64,000 nt of DNA. It comes from Diphasiastrum complanatum (Eukaryota; Streptophyta; Lycopodiopsida; Lycopodiales; Lycopodiaceae). Location: contig CM055102.1 in assembly GCA_029204225.1 (NCBI GenBank), positions 456,839 to 520,838 on the forward strand. Reading direction: 5' to 3'. Shown here in pieces: positions 25,249 to 36,019 of this stretch. Every line of letters begins with the position of its first letter. The stretch's first letter is position 1. The position numbers and the translations under genes are program-made. The notes under the pieces were generated by a model that saw only the letters and a program-made list of their open reading frames with translations, searched no databases and had not been told where the DNA came from.

Positions 25249-26185
25249 AAGGTGTTGATAATATCCGTGCTAGTTCTTGTTGTGTGAATGACCTTTTCGG
25301 GTGTACTCTCCCTTGATTTGGCCTTTTTAGTACTAATGTAACCACATCTATTGTTGGACTGGATGTCTTCTTTTCGATGGAACAAATGGACTTTGGTCGG
25401 ACATTGTCCATCATTGATGTTGTCACTGACATTGTTGAAGCTTCTTTCAATCTATAATGTGAATATGACGTGCTTGCTTGACTGCTTTGTCTATCCAGAT
25501 ATTCATGAAATGCCTGAACATGAATATTCTCTTGGGCTATCAACTTTACAAATTGAGTACAAGGTATTGACGATATTCGTGCTAGTTCTTGTTGTGTGAA
25601 TGAACTTTTCGGGTGTACTCTCCCTTGATTTGGCCTTTTTAGTACTAATGGAACCACATTTGTCGTTGGATTGGATGTCTTCTTTTCGATGGAACAAATG
25701 GGCTTTCATCGGACATTGTCCATCATTGATGTTGGAGCTGAATGACCGTTTTGAATCTTTGATGTTTCTTTTCCAATGGCTTGTGATCTAAAGGCTACAT
25801 GATCGTGCTTGCTTGAGAACCTTGTATTGGTTTACTGCCAAGAAATCCACTTGTCACATGTTCTCTTTATAGTACAACATGTATTGATTGTTGTAGAAGA
25901 CTTGGTATAATTGGATTGATTTCATATGTTGATGGAGGTTTGATTGATTCTACCAAATCTATCTTTTGTGATACTATTGTCGATGGATCTCGGAATGACT
26001 CTATGCATTTTGTGAGTTTAGAGGAATTGTCGTATCATTCTCTATCATACAATCTAAAAAAACATCAACTCACATTAGTTACAATATGCACATTAGTTAC
26101 AATATGTTTTTCATAATCAATCTAAATCTAATAGATCCAACATATATTTAGCTTCAAAAATTAAATCTTAAATACATCTATGAAT

Positions 26186-26825
26186 TGTGAAAGATTCAAC
26201 TAGTTTCATCACATTTTGCTATATTTTCCTATTTGGCATATTGAGGCCAAAACTTGTTTTAGACTTAGAGATTGACTTTTCAAAGTTCATTAGTCTAAAT
26301 TTCATTTGAATAAACACTTTTTGAAAGTGTGGGAAAGTTAGAATGCGAGTTTGAGTAGATTCAAATTTGAATAGTTGGGTACATTGAATCTAGACCCAAA
26401 ATTAGTAGAGTTAGCATTTTGGTGGGAAAGCCATAGGGTTTGGACCTGCTATAAAGGGATGTAACTTGTGGAGAAAGTATTCTTCTCTCTTCTCTATCTC
26501 GTTTCATACTTATACATGGTTCTCTTGGGTTCTACTATCCATTGGTGCACTAGTTTGGTGATTGCTTGCAATTCTATGTGTAGAATAATCTATATTTGTT
26601 ATTTTTGGGTCCACATGTGTGAAATACAGTAGCTTGCTGGTTTTGTATGGACAACAATAGTAATTTATCATTTCATTCAATTTTGATCTAGTTCTATTGG
26701 TGTTTGCAACTCATTTTGTGTGTAGACGCTGATTTTTCTACATTGGTGAGATTGGTAGTGTATTTCTCTTTCTAACCAAAGATCATTCAAGTATATTGGA
26801 TCTTAAGGATCTAAAATCTTTCACA
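26186..26825 (+). mobile_element. Copia 5' LTR, copy 2
   Basis: This LTR is carried in the second copy of the duplication at +2,871 from the first. It has the same TG...CA ends, TATA box and adjoining TGGTATCAGATC primer site at 26,826. It is a passenger of the segmental duplication, not an independent insertion. Confidence 0.85.
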
Positions 26826-27426
26826 TGGTATCAGATCTTGTGTTTCAAGTTATGAAGGAGGAAATCAAATCTATCAATGATTTGGTGAAGATATCAAGTC
26901 TAGAGCATGCTAGAGAGGATTCTACACCAAAATCGAGTTTTTTTGCTTTTGTAGATTGGATCTTTTGTAGATCAAAATACTATATAGGTCAATATACTTG
27001 ATCAATTCCAATTTTTGAATTCACATACTGGATTTGGCCCATTTTTGAATCATTGGATTAGCCTAAGTGGTGGCTTATAGATTGCATATCAAATTTTCAG
27101 CATTAGCATGTAGATTTGGAATAGTCAACTTTTTGTGATTTTGTCAAAATCCTAATTTTGATTGGATATCTAGATAGTGAGGTTGCTGGACTTCATTTGA
27201 GTGTGTTTCAATCTTAGGAAGTGGAAAAAGTCATTATATTGAGAATAGATCATAGGCTAATCAAGATTCCATGATTCTATGTGTTGATTTGCTTGGATAA
27301 GTGCTAGAAGAGAATTTGTGAGATAGTTTCAAATCTTGGTGATTTCTTTTGAAAGCATTTGTTGTTGTTCAGAGGAGTGCTTTGTTCATTGAAACAGGTT
27401 GAAAGAGAAGATCAAGTCATTGCTAC

Positions 27427-27651
27427 ATGGCAACCTCAATTGGAGTCATGTTGGAAGCCAATGATAGGCTTACCTCAAGTAACTATTCATTGTATAAAGT
27501 GAGGATGGAGTCACTTCTTGAGATGAATGATGTTTTGGATATTGTTGTAGGTTTGGAGGAGAGACCAGAAACACAACAAGATCAATTGACGTAATGCAAG
27601 AGGGCCAACAAGGCTCTACACATGATAAAGATTCTATTAGCAATCACTAAT
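27427..27651 (+). pseudogene. Copia gag N-terminus, copy 2
   Basis: This is the duplicate of the gag start at 24,556, with the same early stop codon and truncation point. The shared lesions show that the gag was already dead before the 2.8-kb duplication. Confidence 0.85.
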
Positions 27652-28059
27652 TAGCTCAAAATGTTGAAAAATTGGGCCATTGCCCTTGCACATGTGAGCC
27701 GCTGTTAGGAGTCCCATGAGCCAACCAACTATGGGGCACACCATTTGCTTAACCACTAACTTATATGCTGACCCCCAAAAATGGTACCAAGGGACACCGC
27801 ATAATGTGCAACCACTTCTTATAAGGAAGAGAATCCAAGGCTCTTAACTGCTTAAGGGACATATGCAAAGCGCCCAATGCATTGATGACACTAATAGTCA
27901 CGCCTTTCAGTTGGCTTGCAAGAACATTTCTTCCAACACAAAATTCATAGCCAGGTGAATGTGATATTGGGGCAAGTGAAACTATAGCTTGTGTCAATGA
28001 ATACCCAAAAAATGGGCTTAACCTTTTAGTACTATGTCTAGTGTAACTCACAAGCGTCA

Positions 28060-28404
28060 CAATATATTGTCACAATTTGCATAATTATATGTTCAATGTT
28101 AAAACTTTACTAACCTACTTATGTGACATTCCATGAGATATGAAATGAGTGGTTACATGGTCATTCCAAAGTGCTCTAAAGAGTGCTCATTGACTCAATG
28201 TATATGGACTAGGTATCATTCATGAGGAGGTGGGCTACGTCCTCTAGCAAGATGAGCCGCGGGGCAGCGAATCTAGGTGCAAAATGGCTGTAGCCCACCG
28301 TCGGATGAACAATACCTAACGTAGCATGAGAGAGATAGACGGTCAAGATCTAAAATTTGTTTGCAGCCTGTGCTGTGGTGTTGCGTTGGTGCCTCAAAGG
28401 GCGC
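28060..28404. other. Non-coding flank of gypsy element
   Basis: No gene. The words TGTTGCGTTGGTGCCTCAAAGG at about 28,380-28,400 are an imperfect reverse complement of 30,608-30,626, so a scrap of another LTR may lie here. Confidence 0.4.
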
Positions 28405-29289
28405 TGGGACTTGGGCGGTTTTTCCAACATGTGCTTAAGTCTAACATCCATCCATCATGCACTTACGTAAAAGCCAACTAAGAAACGTAACAAGCTTAAC
28501 CATTCAGACTTAAGAAAACTGGAATCCCAACCAACCCAAAAGCTAACTCAGAATCTGTCCCCAAAAGGTAACCAAAGGCAAAGACAAGCCACACATGAAG
28601 GCATAGTGGTTGCCAAACTGGCCAATTGGCATAGCGGCAAGCCACACGTCGGTGACGTGGACCCTTAGGCTCCGGCGACGCAAAAAGGTTGTAGTGAGGG
28701 TCCTTCCACTTGGACCAATCCCAGAGGCGAAACCGAAATGGTAATCATCCCCAAGGATCAACTTTATTAGATTTGGAAGAGGTTACATTCATACATAGAC
28801 TGACCGGTCTCGGGGCCACCAACACATGTTGGGCATTGTGCTTGGCTCGTGCTGGTAGAGGGAGCTGAGACCTGGCGACTGGATTCCTGGCGCTGGTTGA
28901 GCTGCCCAAGTTTCTGTCTGTCGGCCTCCCCCTATAGTTCTGGTGTGATTCGGTGCACCCCTCTATCCTGAAACATAGTGCTTTCTGGTAAAGCACGCTT
29001 TTTAGGACTTAGTTTTTATTTTGCTGATTAAGCCTGGCAAGCTTGGCAGAATCAGTCTGGCTCCTGGACCTGGGTCCCGGGAGCCGTTCCGGCGGTAGAG
29101 TCAACTTGCTTCCTGACTAGGCCATGACTCGAGCTCCAAAGCTAGCTCATGACTTGTGACTACTTGACTGGATCACCACAGATCGGAGGCTCAGTCATTG
29201 ACGTTCTAACTTGCTCTGGGACCTTAGGGAGCGTCACCCCTTAGAGTCTTACAGGGCATGTTGGGTGCACCTGAGTCAGCTTTACAACA
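28405..29289 (-). repeat. Gypsy LTR, left copy
   Basis: This LTR is homologous along its full length with 31,412-32,290, with scattered substitutions and small indels (I judge roughly 93-95% similar by eye). Its ends are TG...CA. It shares words such as GCACTTACGTAAAAGCC and CGCAAAAAGGTTGTA with the right copy. Confidence 0.85.
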
Positions 29290-29529
29290 TCCTCCCCTCG
29301 TTTGAAAAAGTTGATATCCTCATCAAGGCCAAACTAGACCTAGGATGCATGGTACGGGCTTAATTCACCGACCTTAACAACTTTGAATCAAAAATACATT
29401 GGTAGTAGCACAGGAAAAGTGTAGATAAAGTTCACTTACGTAAAACCTGTGTAAAGCTGCAAGTGATTTATTGACAAACTTAAGAAAGATACCTGAAAGT
29501 TCCTTGAACTTCAGAATGGCCATGAGTGT

Positions 29530-30327
29530 TCATTGTACAATAACAGATTCATCTAAGCAGTCTTGAAAAATGTTGTTCATCAACGTGCAAAAAGTGGCTG
29601 GTGCATTTGGTAGACCGAAGGACATCACCCTAAATTCGTGGCTCCCATATCGTGTTCGAAAAGTCATTTTGTGCTCATCGCCTTTAGCTATTCGAATTTG
29701 GTGATATCCAGATATGAGATCTATTCGGCTAAAATATCTGGCATGTTTGAGCTGGTCAAACAGGTCATCAATTCTAGGCATGGGATACTTGTTCTTGATG
29801 GTACCTTTGTTGAGCATGCGGTAATCCACACACATCTGCAGTGTCTTGTCCGCCTTTTCCACGAATAACACTGGGACTCCAAAAGGCGAAGCACTGGGTC
29901 TAATGAATCCTTTGTCTATCAATTCACCAAGTTGTCGTTTCAGTTCCACCAACTCTTCTTGGGACATCCTATAGGGTGCTCGTGAAGTTGGTTCTGTTCC
30001 TGGTACCAACTCAATCTTATGGTCAACTGGTCTTCGAGGAGGTAACTTAGCTGGGAGTTCTTCTGGAAACACATCGCTAAATTCCTCTAGCATATCTGCT
30101 ACCTCCTTTGGCAAGTTTTTCTGTTGTGCGTTTTTCCCTTCTGGAACCTCTCTACAGAAACAAAGAAAGCACTTTGACCTTTTCCCTTTCGCCATGCTTT
30201 TAATCACAGATGCCGCAACTAGATTTTGTTCAATATCGGTACCCTTAGCATTCCCTCCAGGCAGAACTTTTGTCATACAGATCTGTCCCTTGTAATCCAA
30301 GAGAACCAAGTTTGAGCTCCTACCCAA
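29530..30327 (-). pseudogene. Gypsy reverse transcriptase, catalytic motif deleted
   Basis: The frame carries the linker and first part of a Ty3/gypsy reverse transcriptase: [91 protein letters not shown] and [10 protein letters not shown]. The first catalytic Asp (in RIDL) is there. After DESVIV the expected YLDDI block is missing: the sequence goes straight to a stop and then TLMAILKF, as if a short in-frame stretch of about 30 bp had been deleted. Without the YLDD motif it cannot polymerise. The downstream thumb, RNase H and integrase are gone. Confidence 0.9.
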
Positions 30328-30329
30328 AA

Positions 30330-30630
30330 ATGCACTGCAATGTTCATTTAGCTAGGGAAGGCCCAAAATTACATCGAAGGCATCCATCTCTAAAATCAAA
30401 AAGCTAAGTTTAGCCTTCCATCTCCCAATTTGCACCAGGATATTCAATGTTGCTTTGTCTGCGTCCAGTCCTCCCTTTGATGTTTCTACCTTGAGCGTTG
30501 ATGTTACATTTCTGGTCGACAAGCTGAACTGTTCCACTACACTCCTTGAAATATAGTTATGTGAAGCTCTGGAGTCGATCATGAAATCTGACTTCCTCCG
30601 CGCGATCCCTTTGAGGCGCCGGCGCAACAT
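30330..30630 (-). pseudogene. Gypsy aspartic protease
   Basis: The frame has FMIDSRASHNYIS, the retroviral-type protease site in which the invariant Gly of DSGAS is changed to Arg, and ends AFDVILGLP, the second conserved motif. A TAG stop (where the family usually has Trp) separates it from the reverse-transcriptase frame that follows in phase ([10 protein letters not shown]). The active-site substitution and the stop mark it as dead. Upstream gag is missing; the minus-strand frame begins next to an inverted primer-binding site. Confidence 0.85.
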
Positions 30631-30631
30631 G

Positions 30632-30643
30632 TGGTATCAGAGC
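30632..30643 (+). promoter_or_regulatory. Primer-binding site on the opposite strand
   Basis: TGGTATCAGAGC is a perfect initiator-Met tRNA primer site, two bases after GCGCAACA, which looks like an LTR end. It reads on the plus strand, opposite to the protease and reverse transcriptase next to it. It indicates a leader of another element, or an inversion, at 30,628. Confidence 0.75.
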
Positions 30644-31411
30644 TGACTAGCCGGTCAGCTACGCAAGTCTCACAGGGATGGCCACGTTTTGAGATTTGTC
30701 AAGACAACCGTTGTGCAAGGTGCTGCCCATAGTGTAAGCCCGGGTGCATCCACGGTCGGGGTAGTCGGCAGAACGGGGGACCTGATGAGGCAAGGTGCTG
30801 CCCTTGAGGTGTAAGCACGGTCAGTTCCCGCGGTTCGGGCCTGGCGCCGTCTGCACGTAGGACAGATGAGGCAATGTGCTGTCATTAGGTTGGTGAAAGC
30901 ACGGTCTGTGCCTTGTGGGGTGCGGGGTGACATATTCGAACTGTTCGGGTTAACCATTGATACAAAGATGCTGCTCGAATTCGGGTGTAAAGCACGGGTG
31001 GTTAGCTGTCGGTGCGGGATAGCTGCCGATCATTTAGCTATAAGGGCTATCGACCAAAAAGTGGTGGGGCATGACTGAGGCAATGTGCTGCTTAATGGTG
31101 AAAGCACAGATGGTTGGATGGATGTTTCCCCGTGGGCTAATGTGGGCGCGGCTAGGCAAAGGTCGTACGTCTAGTCTCAAGGGGAATGTGGCTTGAGAGG
31201 GATCCTCTGTGTTTGCTTTGGTTGGTATGTTCGTTTGTGGTGTGCTTGTTTGGACCTGAATAACCCCTGGTTGCTTAATCTCTTCCAGGTGATCTGATCA
31301 AGTTGGGAGTTGGAGGAGGAGTTTACATTTGTGGGTGGACGACATACAAGTATGGAAAGGAGCTTCCATGGGGCAACCCCCAAGATTGGTTCAAGATTAT
31401 TATTCCTATCC
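30644..31411 (+). repeat. Leader-like DNA with GAGGCAATGTGCTG repeats
   Basis: Four imperfect copies of a motif GAGGCAATGTGCTG...GTGAAAGCAC occur at about 30,715, 30,788, 30,866 and 31,076, with variable spacing. The stretch is GC-rich compared with the neighbourhood and follows a plus-strand primer site, so it fits the untranslated leader of a gypsy element. Near its end TCTCTTCCAG at 31,280-31,290 resembles a splice acceptor, followed by an open frame with GVYICGWTTYKYGKELPWG whose origin I do not recognise. Confidence 0.5.
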
Positions 31412-32290
31412 TGGGACTTGAGCGGTTTCCCCAACACACGCTTAAGTCTAACATTCATCCATCATGCACTTACGTAAAAGCCAATTTAGAAACGTAACAA
31501 GCTTAACCATTCAAACTTAAGAAAACTGGAATCCCAACCAACCCGAAAGCCAACTCAGACTCCGTCCCCAAAAGGTAACAAAAGCCAAAGACAAGCCACA
31601 CATGAAACCCAAGGAATAGTGGTCGCCAAACTGACCAATTGGCATAGCGGCAAGCCACACGTCGGTGGCGTGGACCCTTAGGCGCCGGCGACGCAAAAAG
31701 GTTGTAATGAGGGTCCTTCCACTTGGACCAATCCCGGAGGCGAAACCGAAATGATAATCATCCCCAAGGATCAACTTTATTAAATCTGGAAGAGGTTACA
31801 TTCATACATAGACTGACCGGTCTCGGGGCCACCAACACGTGCTGGGCATTGTGCCTGGCTCGTGCCGGTAGAGGGAGCTGAGACCTGGCGACTGGATCCC
31901 TGGCGCTGGTTGAGCTGCCCAAGTTTCTGTCTGCAGGACTCCCCCTATAGTTCTGGTGTGATTCGGCGCACCCCCTCTGTCCTGAAACATAGTGCTTTCT
32001 GGTAAAGCACGCTTTTTAGGACTTAGTTTTTATTTTGCTGATTAAGCTTGGCAAGCCTGGCAGAATCAGTCTGGGTCCCGGGAGCCGTTCCGGCGGCAGA
32101 ATCAACTTGCTTCCTGACTAGGCCATGACTCGAGCTCCAGAGCTAGCTCATGACTTGTGACTACTTGACTGGCTCACCACAGATCGGAAGCTCAGTCCTT
32201 GACGTTCTAACTTGCTATGGGACCTTAGGGAGCGTCACCCCTTAGAGTCTTACAGGGCACGCTAGGTGCACCTGAGTCAGCTTTACAACA
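31412..32290 (-). repeat. Gypsy LTR, right copy
   Basis: This is the partner of 28,405-29,289. Its end lies 310 bp upstream of the P450 start codon, so transposon sequence reaches into the gene's promoter region. The transcription direction expected from this LTR is away from the P450. Confidence 0.85.
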
Positions 32291-32600
32291 TGTGGCTCAT
32301 AATCTGCATGTTCTTAGCGAATGGTGTAATGCCACATTTTTGCTAGTCGTCCCCTCCATGGACAAATAGAAATCATATTAGCATCCTTGCATGGCCATGG
32401 ATTGCTAGACCTTAGAACACTCACACAAAGTATAGCTACTGCCCCTGCTGCTGCTGCCTGAGCTTTACATGGAGTATTGATGATCATGAGTTTAGTCTTA
32501 GAAAAAGCTCACGTAGTTATGCCTCTTTGCTTCAAGCTTAAACAGCATTCAGCTAATTAGCTTTCCTTTCTATTATTGCAACAAAGCTTGCTGCAGTGAA

Positions 32601-34458
32601 ATGGGTTTCTGGTGGGTGCAAGTTGGAATTGCCGTCGTTGCTGCAATTGTCTCCTTCTTCATCCACGAGCAAAAGAAACGTCTCAAGCTACATAGAATCC
32701 CAGGGCCAGCTCCATTGCCAGTGATAGGAAACCTTCACATGCTAGGCAAGCGCCCGTACAGGACAATTTATGACCTGCAGAAGACATATGGGTCTATTAT
32801 GCGTTTGTGGTTGGGTTCGCAGCCCGCTGTTGTGGTGAGCAGTCCTGAGTTGATAAAGGAGGTCTTGAAGGATAAGGATCTGCAGCTGGCTGAGCGTCCT
32901 AGAGGAGCCGTATCAAGGTATGTGGCTTATGACTTGCAAGGGCTGTCGTGGGCTCCTTACGGGGAGGATTGGATCCATGCAAGGAAGCTCTGCATGCGGG
33001 AGCTTCTCAGCCCAACTCGGCTCAGGCAATTTCAGGTTATCCACAGCAGCCATAACTAGTTCAACCTGCTTAGAACACCTAATTCTATTCATGTACTGTG
33101 ATGAGGACTGAGAGAGAGTGAGTGCGAGAGAGTCCTGTGCGTGACCTGAGTAAACTGTGCAGCAGCCGTGTTGAAGGTAAAATGGTTAAGGTTAGGAATC
33201 CAACTATTAAGCTTGTGATAAACTTGTACAGGAGGTGAGGAGGGAGGATATGTTGCAGTATGGTTTGCAGCCTATCTTGGATGCGGCCGCACAAGGCACT
33301 ACAGTGGATGTAAGGACGATCGTGAAGAGATACCTCTACACTGACATGGCTCGCATGATGATGCACAAGAGCAAGGTGGACGCAAAAACTGTTATCGCTC
33401 TCGAGGATATTGGACGTGCTGTTGTGCACTTGGTTGTGGCATTCAACCTGGAAGATTATTTTCCCATCTTCAGACCACTGGATTTGCAAGGATACAAAAA
33501 GACGACCAAGAAGGTTATGAAGAAGTACGATGACTTCGTGAGTAAAATTATTGCGGAGCATCGCGATAGAGCTAATGGGACTGCGGTGAAGGAGGACGAT
33601 AAAGACTTTGTGGATGTGCTACTATCTGTTCCAGGCATAAAGAGCCAACCCCTCTCTGAATCGGCACTTAAGAACATCATACTAGTAAGTAGCATAGACC
33701 TCTTCTGCGGAAACAACAGCTTTTACTCATTAAGGAAATCCATAATTGGAATTTGATGGCCTACTTAGCAGTCTGATTTTGGTCTATAACCACAAATGGA
33801 TGGATGCATACAGGATATTTTTGCGTCATCGGCGGATTCCATCAGTGAGGCCATAGAGTGGGCGATGTGCGAATTGCTCCGCCATCCAGAGATTATGAAG
33901 AAAGCTCGAGTAGAGCTGAGCATGGTGGTAGGGAGTGATAGGCTTGTGGAAGAATCCGACATACCCCAGCTTCCTTATATTTACAACATCATCAAAGAAA
34001 CCCTCCGCTTTCACTCAGGATCAGGCTTAACAGTGCGCGTTGCTCGCGAGGATGTGCAAATTGGAGGCTATGAAGTACCTGCTGGGACTTTCATATTCGT
34101 GGCTCAGTGGGCTGTGAGTAGGGACCCGAGATACTGGGAAAGAGCCGACGAGTTCGATCCTGATAGATTTGTTAAAGCACCCAAGGATGTGCATGGTATT
34201 TCCAGCTTTGAATTTATTCCATTTGGTTCTGGCCGACGAATGTGTGTAGGAATCCATCTAGGTGTCATCGGCACAGTGCTAGGTTTGGCTCAGATAATCC
34301 ATTGTTTCGAATGGGAGCTTCCAAATGGAGAGAAACCGGAGGACATAGACATGGACGAAGATCCAGGCTTTACTCTCCCCAAACTCATACCTCTCAACCT
34401 CCTTGCCACTCCGCGGTTACCTCCCCAAGTCTTCCAAGCTTATTCTCTAAACGTGTGA
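32601..34458 (+). CDS. Cytochrome P450 monooxygenase, CYP71 clan
   Basis: Three exons, 32,601-33,035, 33,232-33,684 and 33,814-34,458, encode 510 residues, the normal length. Both introns are short (196 and 129 bp), phase 0, with GT...AG ends (CAG|GT, CTA|GTAAGT). Visible parts: an N-terminal membrane anchor (residues 3-21), the Pro-rich hinge RIPGPAPLPVIGN (32-44), WIHAR in helix C (124-128), the ExxR pair KETLR (E358, R361), FDPDRF (410-415) and the heme loop FGSGRRMCVG with Cys440 as iron ligand. The I-helix oxygen-activation motif, normally AGTDTT, reads SSADSI (301-306): Asp is kept, the usual Thr is Ser. It should sit in the ER membrane and hydroxylate a small molecule using P450 reductase. 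The substrate and exact family cannot be told. A gypsy LTR ends 310 bp upstream. Confidence 0.95.
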
Positions 34459-34864
34459 TCAGCTGAAAAGGTTTTTGTCATCAGTGCACGCTCGACCAGC
34501 TGAAAAGTTTTCTGAACTAGATCATAAATGGACATAATATTATGCCTATATATACACCTCGATCATGAGTATCCAACATCCATCAACAATGCTGATATAC
34601 CATATATGAAGGCACTGATCCAGTACGTTCAACTGATATGCTCAATTAATCAGTTTCATCTTCATTACAGCTAATAGTTGGGTGTACTATCATTTCTCCA
34701 TCAAGCATGTAAATGATTGAATGTTTGTGCTTTAAGCACATGCACCTTATTCTGTAGATCTGTCATCAGGTCTCACTAAATAATCATGAGTACTTCTAAC
34801 TTCATTACAAGAGCTATGTATCCATGTGCTACTATTGATCAAACACTCAAATCACAAAACAAGA
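34459..34864. other. P450 3' flank
   Basis: This AT-rich sequence directly follows the stop codon. A probable polyadenylation signal variant, CATAATAT, lies at about 34,533 and AATAAT at about 34,782; I cannot tell which is used. No other gene is seen. Confidence 0.4.
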
Positions 34865-35013
34865 CTGTTGGAATATCCATAGTGTAGCACTTTGATCCGA
34901 ATTTAATCTGTTAATAATATAGTCTAAATGTGAGATATATTACATGTGGACCAAGTTGGGTCCCCAACCGTCCCACCCTTACCTCACACACATACACGTC
35001 AAAGACTTACAAG

Positions 35014-35070
<57 letters not shown>

Positions 35071-35080
35071 GTAATATGTA
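34865..35080 (+). mobile_element. Candidate copia LTR fragment
   Basis: TGTTGGAATATCC (34,865) is a common start of plant copia LTRs, and TGTATCAGAGCGGGG at about 35,078 looks like a degenerate primer-binding site following an LTR end. The piece between contains a (CT)n run. No coding sequence or partner LTR follows, so this is at most a remnant. Confidence 0.4.
35021..35065. repeat. (CT)22 microsatellite
   Basis: A perfect CT run of 45 bp follows ...CATATT. It gives spurious SLSL frames. Confidence 0.97.
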
Positions 35081-35582
35081 TCAGAGCGGGGTCATTTGCC
35101 TGTGCTTGCTTGAGTGGGGGTGTTGGCAGGATAGTTTTGTCAAGCCATGTACAATAGGCTTGTGTGCCTGCATGACGGTGCCTGGCGCAAGTTCGTTCTA
35201 TCATTGTCCCATAAGTAGTATGGGTCCTTGGGTTCCTCTCCATATAAAAGGTTGCACATTATATCCTATCCCCTGGTACCAGCCTTTTTGGGTTCAGCCA
35301 GATAAGCGAGTGGCTAGGCGGTTGGGGTGGGATCCCAACGCGCGGCCCGCATGCGTGCACGTGGCCAGTGGGCCAAGTTTATAACATTATCTTCGTTCTA
35401 CACTAATTTACAAAGTTCTACTCCTGCTTTTTAACAACGTTGCTATAAAGATGAAAAATGTTGAATGGACTGAGGAACTTAAGCATACATAGGAACAAAA
35501 TGCAATTTCAAAAACACATATTTCATATAAGCTCTCTATTACTGAAAGTGAAAGGCGAGTACTCAAACACGCTGGCACAATT

Positions 35583-36019
35583 TCAGCTAAATGTAGAAGG
35601 TGATACGCATTTGAAGCCCATATTCTTAAGTGTGTCATTGATCTCTCTCAATATATCTTGTTGTTTGTAAATAGCAAGAATTACAAGTTGAGCATGTCTT
35701 TCTCCCATCTCTATAGTTCTATTTTTGTGAGGCATTTGCTCAACATTGTTTTCCACAAATGCATCTATTATAGCTGCCAAGACCATTTCAACATGTTGTT
35801 AAGCTCGTTCAATAATTTATCCATTGGCATGTATTGACTTCCTGAGGGATATTTGTCCATCGGACATTCGTCGATGATCCTGTCGAACAATTTTGGTAGG
35901 TTCTCTATCCATCTAAAACTATAACAAACATCAAATCTAACACTGGTATTGTTGCATTCTGACATCCACATCACCGAAAGGACGTCGGATGATGTTGTAC
36001 ACGTGGACAAAGACATCAA
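35583..36019 (-). pseudogene. Unrecognised broken coding fragment
   Basis: Two minus-strand frames meet at about 35,780 with a small overlap: 36,019-35,768 (ending MDKLLNELNNMLKW) and 35,786-35,583 (starting MVLAAIIDAFVENN, then ILREINDTLKNMGFKC). A single-frame change would join them into about 145 residues of helical, evenly composed protein. I know no family with this sequence and see no transposon motif. It may be a relic of a host gene or of a DNA-transposon gene. Confidence 0.3.

Larger units (their letters stand above)
25249..28051. repeat. 2.8-kb tandem duplication, copy 2
   Basis: This is the second copy, offset by 2,871 bp from copy 1 and nearly identical. It leaves the homology at GTGTAACT (28,051), after which the sequence becomes new. 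The very low divergence means either a recent duplication or an artefact of assembly. Confidence 0.95.
28405..32290 (-). mobile_element. Defective Ty3/gypsy element with paired LTRs
   Basis: Two direct repeats, 28,405-29,289 (885 bp) and 31,412-32,290 (879 bp), run from TGGGACTTG to CTTTACAACA. On the minus strand this gives TGTTGTAAAG...CAAGTCCCA. A purine-rich tract (CGAGGGGAGGA on the minus strand, 29,290-29,300) sits beside the left LTR, as a 3' LTR of a minus-strand element requires. Protease and part of reverse transcriptase lie inside on the minus strand, but gag, RNase H and integrase are absent. Flanking 5-mers do not match (GGCGC and TGTGG), so a target duplication is not visible. 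A plus-strand primer site and leader-like repeats in the interior show that the structure is rearranged or nested. Confidence 0.8.

Noticed and set aside
24890-25657. 255-codon minus-strand frame as a single gene
   Set aside because: It is a fusion across the junction of the tandem duplication. Its two parts occur separately at 22,352-22,786 and 27,761-28,060.
28405-32290. A target-site duplication for the gypsy element
   Set aside because: The 5 bp outside the LTRs (GGCGC and TGTGG) do not match.
34930-35384. Frames of 75 and 146 codons after the P450
   Set aside because: They run through the (CT)n tract in two overlapping frames and show no conserved motif.
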